In this document: piece after piece, positions 1-7,523 of the stretch
How the letters are laid out: each line of letters opens with the position of its first letter
Numbering within the stretch: position 1 is the first letter of the stretch
Source: Pedobacter xixiisoli
GTDB lineage: Bacteria > Bacteroidota > Bacteroidia > Sphingobacteriales > Sphingobacteriaceae
DNA: 64,000 bases
Assembly: GCF_900215335.1 (NCBI RefSeq)
Contig: NZ_OCMT01000003.1
Coordinates: 434,001 to 498,000 of the forward strand
Reading direction: 5' to 3'
The notes under the pieces: generated by a model
Databases searched by the model: none
Seen by the model: the letters and a program-made list of their open reading frames with translations, nothing else
Told to the model about the DNA's origin: nothing
Program-made: the position numbers and the translations under genes

Positions 1-1
1 A

Positions 2-136
2 GATATTGATCGATTTATTTCCCTTAAGAAAGATGGAGCCTTGAACGATGTTTTAACTGTAGGCAAGAAAATATTCGAGATGGATAACGATTCGAGTTTA
101 CAAAGTGGTGCTATTTTAAGGGTTGGAGGTAATTAA
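2..136 (+). CDS. C-terminal fragment of a protein cut by the window edge
   Basis: An open frame runs from the window edge to a TAA at 134-136, giving 44 residues. The tail SGAILRVGGN is reminiscent of the end of short-chain dehydrogenases, where a Gly-rich strand closes the fold, but nothing catalytic lies in the visible part, so the family is a guess. It is transcribed in the same direction as the lipoprotein gene that follows after 56 bp. Confidence 0.45.
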   Translation, partial: DIDRFISLKKDGALNDVLTVGKKIFEMDNDSSLQSGAILRVGGN

Positions 137-192
137 ATCTAAGCGAAAACATTTTTCAAATTTCAATGTTCTCTTTATCAACTAAAAACTAA

Positions 193-663
193 ATGGAAAA
201 AATGAGAATTATTGGTGCATTAATCATATCAGCGTGTTTGTTCTCTTGCCAAGAAAGAACCAAGGTAACTGGGAAAAAAGATAAAAACGATACCACAGCA
301 ACAAATATTCCTGTTGCCGAGCAAACTTGCTACGCCTATGTTAAAGGTAAAGATACTGCGCAGTTAACTTTAATTACTACTGGTATAGTTTCTACTGGCG
401 AACTCAATTATAAGTGGTTCGAAAAAGATAAAAATATGGGCAGTATTGAAGGCGAAATGCATGGAGATACTTTAATTGCTAATTATACTTTTAATTCGGA
501 AGGAAAACAATCCGTTCGTCAAGTGGTTTTGCTTAAAAAAGGTGATCAATTTGTGGAAGGATTTGGTGACGTGGAAGAAAAAGATGGCAAAGTTAGGTTT
601 AAAGACTTGTCTAAAGTGACATTTGATAATGCTATTGTCTTTGAAAAAACCGTTTGTAAATAA
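193..663 (+). CDS. Small hypothetical lipoprotein
   Basis: The protein has 156 residues. Its N-terminus has the layout of a lipoprotein signal: a Lys/Arg start, a hydrophobic run, and a lipobox ending LFSC at residue 19, so it is probably acylated and envelope-attached. The mature part is polar and Lys-rich, with several Gly-Asp turns and one late Cys, and no recognisable family motif. A second ATG three codons in (202) would serve equally well as the start. The next gene begins about 100 bp downstream. I do not recognise a function. Confidence 0.75.
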   Translation: MEKMRIIGALIISACLFSCQERTKVTGKKDKNDTTATNIPVAEQTCYAYVKGKDTAQLTLITTGIVSTGELNYKWFEKDKNMGSIEGEMHGDTLIANYTFNSEGKQSVRQVVLLKKGDQFVEGFGDVEEKDGKVRFKDLSKVTFDNAIVFEKTVCK

Positions 664-762
664 TTAGAGGAACACTCTTCTAGTAACAAAAATGTAATTT
701 TAGCCAGAGTTTAAGTTCGCACTAATACTTTGCGTATTTTTGTGGGCTCTCCTCAAAAACGT

Positions 763-2664
763 ATGGCTAAAATTATATCCTATTGCTACACTTTTCTTAT
801 ATTTTTAGGCTTTGGTTTTTTAAGCTTAGCTGTCCATGCTCAAAAAGTAGTAGCGATACAAGATAAGGTCGAACAACATATTTTCAACTTTTCGGAGATT
901 GAAGTGCTGGAAGACCAAAAAAATCAGTTTAGCTTCGATGAAATTAGCAGTGCTGCTTTTTCGCCCCAGTTTAAGGCTAGCTTAAAAAGTACTCCTCAAA
1001 CTACAAATTTCAATACCACTTATTGGTTTAGAATTAAAATTAAGCATAATAGTGAAGCCGGAAATCGTTTTTTGCTAGAGCTTTTTGATCAAACTATAGA
1101 CCATCTTACTGTTTATATTCCCAAAAGTAATGGAACTTACGAGGTAAAAGAACTCGGAGACCGCCTCCGTTTTAAAGAGCGGGACTTATCTCATAAGAAC
1201 TTCGAAATTTATATAGATAATGATGGTAACGAGGTTCAAACTTACTACTTCAAAATACAGTCTTCACAAATAGCAGATGTAATTATTGTATTGCGATCGG
1301 TAAATTGGTTTATATCCTATGCCTTAGATGAGTATTTCTATTTTGGCATTTTCTATGGTATGATTCTCGTTTTCAGTTTTTACAACCTGATCATGTATGT
1401 CGCCATAAGGCAAAAGCAATATTTGTTTTACGTACTGTATAATTTAAGCGTGGGTTTGTTCGAGATGAGTTCTGATGGTATCGCCTATCAATATCTTTGG
1501 CCAAACGCTCCTGATTGGAATCAGATTGCCTATGCCTTTTTTCTATATGCAACCAGTGTTTTTGCTTTGTTGTTTACTAGGGAGTTACTTTTTGTTAAAG
1601 CCAAAGCACCGATACTAAACCGGCTCATTATTGGGGTTATTACAGTTCGTTCCATCTTTTTTCTTTACTGCCTACTCTTTGACCAGGAGTTGTTCAGTTA
1701 TAAGTTCTTAGAGTTTGTACCGCTAACGGTTGCTTTTTTTACAGGTATTTATATTTTCAAAAGAGGATATCAGCCTGCTCGTTTCTTCGTGTTAGGCTAT
1801 AGCTTTTTGTTTTTTGGCTTTACGCTGAAGTTTTTAATTATGTTGGGCATATCGTGGTTAAATTTTGGTGTAATAACTTACTACAGCTTAAGTTTCTGCT
1901 TTGTGTTAGAAATGATCTTTTTGTCTTTTGCCATAGGCGATAAGGTGCGCATCCTTAAAAAGAAAAAAGACAAAGCGCAACGACAAATGATTCAGCAAAT
2001 GAGTGTTAATGCTAAACTTAAGGATAAGCTAAATCAAGAGCTAGAAGAACAAGTAGACGCTCGTACCAAAGAGGTTTTCAATAAATCGATGATTATTGAG
2101 ACGCAAAATGAAGAGCTAATAAAAGCAAATGAGCAACTGAAAAAGCAAGCAGAAGAAATCTCGAGGATGAATGTGCTTTTGGAACAAGATAATCAGGAGC
2201 TGCAAACTAATGTTGAAAAAATTAGTAGAGATAGGGTGATGTCTGCTGATGTTGACTTTGAAGAATTTAGTAAAATCTATCCTGACAAGGAAAGTTGTGA
2301 TCGCTTTTTAGCAGAATTGAAATGGAAAAATGGCTACACATGTAAGAAGTGTAAGAATGACCATTTTTATGCCGGACATGCGCCTTTTAGCAGAAGATGC
2401 AGTAAGTGTGATTACGAAGAGTCTGTAACAAGTTATACGATTCTTCACAATACCCGTATTCCAATCAATAAAGTGTTCTATATGATATTCCTTATCTATT
2501 CTACCAAGGGGAAAATCTCGTCTCATAAGCTTTCTGAGATTTTAAATATCAGACAGAGCACTTGCTGGACTTACGGAACTCGTATCAAAACAGTGATGGA
2601 AGAAAGGAAAAACATCCTCAAGAAAGCCAATAAAAATGGCTGGAGTCTGCTTGTCTTAGATTAA
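763..2664 (+). CDS. 7TMR-DISM membrane sensor fused to an IS1595-type zinc-ribbon/HTH DNA-binding module
   Basis: Seen: 633 residues from the ATG at 763. The frame opens at a TTG at 730, but that would put eleven residues in front of a normal signal peptide. In order: signal peptide (1-27, ending VHAQ), a beta-rich periplasmic 7TMR-DISMED2-like domain (about 40-190), a seven-helix 7TMR-DISM block (about 187-395) closed by a KKKKDK stop, a long coiled coil (about 405-495), then a C-terminal region with two CxxC knuckles (coded at 2341-2352 and 2398-2409) and a helix-turn-helix around SSHKLSEILNIRQSTCW. Known: the last 138 residues follow the N-terminal zinc ribbon and HTH of IS1595/ISXO2 transposases; 7TMR-DISM proteins usually end in kinase or cyclase domains. 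Inferred: with no DDE catalytic domain and no kinase, this may be a membrane-tethered DNA-binding regulator, perhaps of the sugar locus starting 276 bp downstream. Confidence 0.8.
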   Translation: MAKIISYCYTFLIFLGFGFLSLAVHAQKVVAIQDKVEQHIFNFSEIEVLEDQKNQFSFDEISSAAFSPQFKASLKSTPQTTNFNTTYWFRIKIKHNSEAGNRFLLELFDQTIDHLTVYIPKSNGTYEVKELGDRLRFKERDLSHKNFEIYIDNDGNEVQTYYFKIQSSQIADVIIVLRSVNWFISYALDEYFYFGIFYGMILVFSFYNLIMYVAIRQKQYLFYVLYNLSVGLFEMSSDGIAYQYLWPNAPDWNQIAYAFFLYATSVFALLFTRELLFVKAKAPILNRLIIGVITVRSIFFLYCLLFDQELFSYKFLEFVPLTVAFFTGIYIFKRGYQPARFFVLGYSFLFFGFTLKFLIMLGISWLNFGVITYYSLSFCFVLEMIFLSFAIGDKVRILKKKKDKAQRQMIQQMSVNAKLKDKLNQELEEQVDARTKEVFNKSMIIETQNEELIKANEQLKKQAEEISRMNVLLEQDNQELQTNVEKISRDRVMSADVDFEEFSKIYPDKESCDRFLAELKWKNGYTCKKCKNDHFYAGHAPFSRRCSKCDYEESVTSYTILHNTRIPINKVFYMIFLIYSTKGKISSHKLSEILNIRQSTCWTYGTRIKTVMEERKNILKKANKNGWSLLVLD

Positions 2665-2939
2665 AAACTACATTTATTGCCCTAAAACGTATTTTTTTTC
2701 AAAAAAAAATGTAAGGTGCTTAAGCGTATCAACCTGATAAGGTAACGACTATGCTAAATGTAGTTTACAAGCTGTAAATCAACACTAAATCTTATTTATG
2801 TTTAAGGGGTTATAGCGTATCAAATAATTTACAAATTATTGTTTATCAGGTAGTTGTGTGTTTTAATTTTCATAAAACCCTTGCGTTTAACATATAAATG
2901 ACCTTAACTTTACCCTCGCTAAATATTAACTGTAAAAAG
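2665..2939 (+). promoter_or_regulatory. Structured regulatory spacer upstream of susC
   Basis: The spacer begins with a 12-bp perfect inverted repeat, AAACTACATTTA at 2665-2676 and TAAATGTAGTTT at 2755-2766. Inside lies an A/T hairpin (about 2690-2711) that could act as a terminator for the upstream gene. Two copies of the motif TTAAGCGTATCAA-like occur, at 2720-2732 and 2811-2823 (the second reads TATAGCGTATCAA). The same motif recurs twice in the spacer before the GH3 gene of this locus. No clean TAnnTTTG promoter is visible. The reading as an operator is inferred. Confidence 0.45.
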
Positions 2940-5846
2940 ATGATGAACAAAAAAATCACACTACTTGCAGCGTTACTTTTTAGTTTCATGAGTTATGCCA
3001 TGGGACAAGAAATTACGATAACTGGTCAAGTAAAAGATCAACAAGGTCTGCCTCTACCTGGGGTTTCAGTAAGAGTTAAAGGTACCAACTTAGGTGCATC
3101 AACAGAAGCTAATGGAGCTTATAAGTTGAAAGCCAAAGCGGACGCCATTCTTACTTTTTCATTTATAGGTTTTAAAACAATAGAAGAACCTATTAACAAT
3201 AGAACAACACTTAACATCACACTTGCAGAAGATGACAACAAACTGAACGAAGTTGTGGTTGTGGGTTATGGTACAACTACTAAAAAGGATTTAACCACAG
3301 CAGTAGTTTCTGTATCATCAAAAGATTTAGAGAACCAACCGATCACCAATCCTTTGCAAGCTATCCAAGGTAGGGCAGCAGGGGTGCAGGTTACTTCACA
3401 ATCTGGTAAGCCTGGAGCCGGTATCTCTATTAGTATTCGTGGTAATACTTCAGTTTCTGTATCTAACAGTCCGTTGTACGTAATTGATGGAGTTACCTCT
3501 CGCGACGCAAGTTTCGTAAATGCAAACGACATCGAGTCAATGACTATTTTGAAAGATGCGTCAGCAGCTGCGATTTATGGTTCTAGTGGTGCAAATGGTG
3601 TAGTTTTAATTACTACTAAAAAGGGTTCTGCTAATAAACTTCAAGTAGGTTTTAACGCATTTACAGGTTTCTCTAATTTCTGGCAGTCGCAAGATGTGCT
3701 AAACAGAGATCAATATATTGCTTTGATGACAGAAATGGGTTACACTACGTTTGGTGGTAATAGTAACACTGACTGGCAAAAGGAAACCTTCGGTACAGGA
3801 TCTCAAAATCAATATCAAGTTTCTTTATCTGGTGGTGTTAAAGGTGGACAATATTACTTTTCTACCGGTTACCAACAAGACAAAGGGGTGGTGGCTCCTG
3901 CGAGATTAGATCGTTATACTGCTAATTTCAATGGTTCACAAAACCTTACTCCATGGTTAAAACTTACAGGTAATGCCATTTTAACGTCAAGCAAGTCTAT
4001 TGATGTAGGCGATAACAGCAGTGTTTCTCGTGGTGGTGTAATTTTAGGTGCTTTAACTACGCCTTCAACTATCGGTATTTTTGAACCTAACGGACAATAC
4101 ACTACTATTCCAAATGCAGGTGGATGGGATAATCCATTAGCATTGGCTTTTGGTTCTGATAACAAAACAAGAAACTTTAGGTTTATTGGAGCTTTTGGTG
4201 CACAGGTTAACTTCACCAAAGATTTATTCTTTAAATCAACAATCAGTACTAATGTAAATAAGAACAATTACCGTTATTACACAGATAATTTTTTAACTAC
4301 CTATGGTCGTCAAGAACGTGGTGTTCTACGTAAAAATATAACTGACGATAACGTTTGGTTGAACGAAAATATTTTAAACTATACCAAAAACGCAGGTAAG
4401 AATGCTTTCACTGCTACAGCTGGTTACACTATCCAAGCATCAGATTGGAAATACAATCCTAATGAGAGCAACCGCTTTTTCGATACATCGGGTAATCCTA
4501 TTGCACCTTCTGTACTGCTAACTGTACCACAAAGAACTCAATGGAGTAAGCGATCTTACTTAGCTCGTTTAACTTATGCTTACGATAACAAATATCTATT
4601 CAGTTCTAACTTTAGAGCTGATGGTTCATCGAGATTCCCAACTGAAAACAAATTTGGTTACTTCCCATCTTTCTCTGCGGGTTGGAGAATTTCGGGTGAG
4701 AATTTTATGAAGGATAGCAAAACCATTGACGATTTGAAACTTCGTGGTAGCTGGGGTAAAGTAGGTAATGATGAAGGAATTGGAGAGTATTCGTACCTGA
4801 AATTATATGGTATCAATGGACAAGGGGAGTATAATCTTCAAAGTCCGGCAAACAGCGGTTTAAAATGGGAAGAAACTACGCAGACCAATATAGGGTTAGA
4901 TTTGACCATGTTTAACAACAGATTAACATTTACTGCTGATGCTTATTTGAAGAAAACTAATGATTTATTAGTTGCCGTACAATTGCCACCTTCGGCTGGC
5001 TTCGGCGCTCAAGCCTATAACGTTGGTTCTATGGAAAATAAAGGTTTGGAATTTGTGTTGTCTACTAAAAACGTAGATCGCGAAAAGTTCAAGTGGACTA
5101 CAGATTTGAACTTGTCAATTAACAGAAATAAAGTAACCAGTTTAGGCAATGATACTAAATCTTTAGACTTTGCTGGTATTTACGAACGTGATGCAGCGGT
5201 ACGTGTAGTTGCAGGTAAGCCTTTAGGTAGTTTTTATGGCTATGTGTTTACAGGTGTTGATCCAGCTACTGGAGCAGCGCAATATGCCGACTTAAATAAT
5301 AATGGCGTTAGAGATGCAGAAGATAGAACGTTTATCGGTTCAGCTCAACCTAAGTTTATCTATGGCGTAACTAACAGCTTAACTTATGGCAACTGGAACT
5401 TGAACTTATTTTTTCAAGGTGTTCAAGGCAGTCAATTGTTTAATGCTACCAGAATTGATTTAGAGGGTATGTTCGATTCTAAAAATCAATCGGCAGCGGT
5501 ATTAGATAGGTGGACAACTCCTGGTCAGATCACTGATATTCCGAAGGCTTCTAGAGCGGGTACAGACAATTCTTTAACTTCTAGTCGTTTTGTTGAAAAT
5601 GCTTCTTACTTACGCTTAAAGACAGCAACAATATCTTACAGCTTTGCTTCAGCGGCTTTGCAAAAGTTGAAAATGAGCAAACTAACTTTATTTGCTAGTG
5701 GCTACAACTTGTTAACCTTTACAAAATATTCTGGTTTAGACCCTGAAGTTAATGTGAACGGAGCAAATGGCCCTTCTATGGGAGTTGATTATGGTACTTA
5801 TCCACAATCAAGAAGTTTATTGTTCGGTGTTAATGTTGGATTTTAA
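2940..5846 (+). CDS. SusC-family TonB-dependent outer-membrane transporter (beta-glucan locus)
   Basis: About 968 residues from the ATG at 2940; the frame extends upstream to 2898, but the signal peptide begins at MMNKKITLL. Domains: signal peptide ending AMGQ, a carboxypeptidase-regulatory-like domain (about 20-100), a TonB-box-like EVVVVGYG, a plug with LYVIDGV and the SASAAIYG-type signature (AAAIYGSSGANGVV), then the 22-strand barrel ending in aromatic GVNVGF. There is no STN domain, so this transporter is unlikely to signal through an anti-sigma factor, unlike its counterpart at 23225. SusC proteins import oligosaccharides across the outer membrane with their SusD partner, whose gene follows after 11 bp. 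Its probable substrate is beta-1,6-glucan oligosaccharide, judged from the GH3 and GH30 downstream. Confidence 0.93.
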   Translation: MMNKKITLLAALLFSFMSYAMGQEITITGQVKDQQGLPLPGVSVRVKGTNLGASTEANGAYKLKAKADAILTFSFIGFKTIEEPINNRTTLNITLAEDDNKLNEVVVVGYGTTTKKDLTTAVVSVSSKDLENQPITNPLQAIQGRAAGVQVTSQSGKPGAGISISIRGNTSVSVSNSPLYVIDGVTSRDASFVNANDIESMTILKDASAAAIYGSSGANGVVLITTKKGSANKLQVGFNAFTGFSNFWQSQDVLNRDQYIALMTEMGYTTFGGNSNTDWQKETFGTGSQNQYQVSLSGGVKGGQYYFSTGYQQDKGVVAPARLDRYTANFNGSQNLTPWLKLTGNAILTSSKSIDVGDNSSVSRGGVILGALTTPSTIGIFEPNGQYTTIPNAGGWDNPLALAFGSDNKTRNFRFIGAFGAQVNFTKDLFFKSTISTNVNKNNYRYYTDNFLTTYGRQERGVLRKNITDDNVWLNENILNYTKNAGKNAFTATAGYTIQASDWKYNPNESNRFFDTSGNPIAPSVLLTVPQRTQWSKRSYLARLTYAYDNKYLFSSNFRADGSSRFPTENKFGYFPSFSAGWRISGENFMKDSKTIDDLKLRGSWGKVGNDEGIGEYSYLKLYGINGQGEYNLQSPANSGLKWEETTQTNIGLDLTMFNNRLTFTADAYLKKTNDLLVAVQLPPSAGFGAQAYNVGSMENKGLEFVLSTKNVDREKFKWTTDLNLSINRNKVTSLGNDTKSLDFAGIYERDAAVRVVAGKPLGSFYGYVFTGVDPATGAAQYADLNNNGVRDAEDRTFIGSAQPKFIYGVTNSLTYGNWNLNLFFQGVQGSQLFNATRIDLEGMFDSKNQSAAVLDRWTTPGQITDIPKASRAGTDNSLTSSRFVENASYLRLKTATISYSFASAALQKLKMSKLTLFASGYNLLTFTKYSGLDPEVNVNGANGPSMGVDYGTYPQSRSLLFGVNVGF

Positions 5847-5857
5847 GAATTAAAGAG

Positions 5858-7261
5858 ATGAAACTAAATAAATATACTTTAGTAGCAATTGTAGCGGCGA
5901 CATTTAGCTTACAGAGCTGTAAAAAAGATTTCCTAGATAAACAACCATTTAATCAGGTAACTGAAATCACTACCGCAGATGGTGCTGAGCGATTAATGGC
6001 AGGCGTTTATGGTGGAATGTACAATGATTATCATATTTGGGATTACATGGTTAATGGCGATGTAACTTCCGATAATGCATATGCTGGTGGTGATAACCCT
6101 GCTAATATTCAAATTGATGTATTTGATGTGAATGCTACAAACGGCAATATTGGGCGTGATTGGGGAGGTTTATATTCTAACATCAAAGATGCAAATGAGG
6201 TGTTGGAGAATATTCCTAACATTCAAGATGCAGCTTTAACCAATGATAGAAAAACACAGATGTTGGGAGAAGCAAAAACCATGAGAGCCTATTTCTACTT
6301 CCATCTAGTACGTTTGTGGGGTAGTGTGCCATTGATTTTAAAAACACCAACAAACTTGCAGGAAATGCAACAACCTCGTTCTACTGTAGATCAGGTGTAT
6401 GCTCAAATTATCAAAGATTTGGAAGAAGCTTTGCCTGCGGTACGTACCACAGCGACTAATAAAGGTATCATTACCAAAGGTGTAGTAAATGCTTTGTTGG
6501 CGAAAGTTCATGCTTCTAAACCAACTCCAGATTGGACAAAAGTAAATCAATACGCAGATGCGGTAATTGCTGGTGGCTATGCTCCAGTTGGAAATTTCGA
6601 TCATTTATTTGATGGTGCGCACAAGAATAATTCCGAATCAATTTGGGAAATGCAGTACGACGGATGGGGTGGGCCCAAAGGTCGTGGTAACTGGATGACC
6701 GGCGTAATTGTAGGTACAGGTTGGAAGCGTTTCTGTACACCAACTAATGACTTGGTAGCTTTGTTTGATGCAGAAGGTGATGTAATTCGTAAAGCATCGA
6801 GCATTAGCTTCAGAAATGTATCTAGTGATGGCTGGTCTGATATTTATTGGACTAAAGCAAACTATCCGTTCATTAATAAATACCGTAACGATGATTTGGC
6901 TAATTCTTACATTCTTCGTTTAGCGGATATTAAATTGTTAAAAGCAGAAGCGTTAAATGAATTGACAGCTACAGGTTGGTCATCAGCTAAAACCTTGGTA
7001 GATGAAATTCGTGGGCGTGTAAATTTAGGCGGAACTCCTGCAAACACCCAAGCTGCAATGCGTTTGGCAATTGAAAAAGAGCGTAGGTTAGAGCTTGCTT
7101 TCGAAGGTCACCGTTGGTTTGATCTGTTGCGTACCAACCGTGCTGTTGCAGTAATGAATGCACAAAAAGACAACAACGGTGCAACGCTGTACAATATTTC
7201 AACTGCGAAGTTGTTATTCCCAATACCACAAGCAGAACGCGATCGTAATCCGAATCTGTAA
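5858..7261 (+). CDS. SusD/RagB-family glycan-binding lipoprotein (beta-glucan locus)
   Basis: 467 residues. The lipoprotein signal ends LQSC at residue 20 and is followed by the common SusD opening KKDFLDKQP. Family signatures include the TPR-like MRAYFYFHLVRLWGSVPL region, the late YILRLADIKLLKAEALNE helix and the C-terminal RRLELAFEGHRWFDLLR motif. SusD proteins sit on the cell surface as a lid over the SusC barrel and bind the incoming glycan. The gene is 11 bp behind susC and clearly co-transcribed with it. Confidence 0.94.
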   Translation: MKLNKYTLVAIVAATFSLQSCKKDFLDKQPFNQVTEITTADGAERLMAGVYGGMYNDYHIWDYMVNGDVTSDNAYAGGDNPANIQIDVFDVNATNGNIGRDWGGLYSNIKDANEVLENIPNIQDAALTNDRKTQMLGEAKTMRAYFYFHLVRLWGSVPLILKTPTNLQEMQQPRSTVDQVYAQIIKDLEEALPAVRTTATNKGIITKGVVNALLAKVHASKPTPDWTKVNQYADAVIAGGYAPVGNFDHLFDGAHKNNSESIWEMQYDGWGGPKGRGNWMTGVIVGTGWKRFCTPTNDLVALFDAEGDVIRKASSISFRNVSSDGWSDIYWTKANYPFINKYRNDDLANSYILRLADIKLLKAEALNELTATGWSSAKTLVDEIRGRVNLGGTPANTQAAMRLAIEKERRLELAFEGHRWFDLLRTNRAVAVMNAQKDNNGATLYNISTAKLLFPIPQAERDRNPNL

Positions 7262-7268
7262 CTATATC

Positions 7269-7304
7269 ATTGTAGTATGCAGGCTTAGGTTTGCATACTA
7301 CAAT
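7269..7304 (+). other. Strong hairpin after susD
   Basis: Perfect 13-bp arms, ATTGTAGTATGCA (7269-7281) and TGCATACTACAAT (7292-7304), enclose a 10-nt loop. No T-run follows, so a simple intrinsic terminator is unlikely. A 3'-end stabiliser that lets susCD RNA exceed the downstream enzyme RNA is a possible role (inference). Confidence 0.6.
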
Positions 7305-7325
7305 ACTACTACATCATCATGTTTT

Positions 7326-7465
7326 TTAAGCGTATCGTTTCAAAGCACAGGATGATTTAAAAGCTGCTTTTTAAGTTAACTAAGGTGGTTTTTCTTGAGG
7401 ATTTAAGCGTGTCAGACTTTCAACAACTCCAAATTTTGATTCGATTGAACACTTATAATACTTTC
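7326..7465 (+). promoter_or_regulatory. Motif pair and candidate promoter before the GH3 gene
   Basis: TTAAGCGTATCG-like and TTAAGCGTGTCA-like motifs lie at 7326-7337 and 7403-7414, matching two copies upstream of susC. A TTTG at 7435-7438 is followed after 20 bp by TACTTTC, an imperfect -7 element. Together these suggest that the enzyme genes have their own controlled promoter. The motifs are visible; their role is inferred. Confidence 0.35.
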
Positions 7466-7523
7466 ATTAAAGGGGATTAGCTTCCTATTTTTAGGGCATC
7501 AAATCACCTAAAATAACACACAT

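Noticed and set aside
730..762. TTG start for the 7TMR-DISM protein
   Set aside because: It would add eleven residues before a regular signal peptide; the ATG at 763 fits better.
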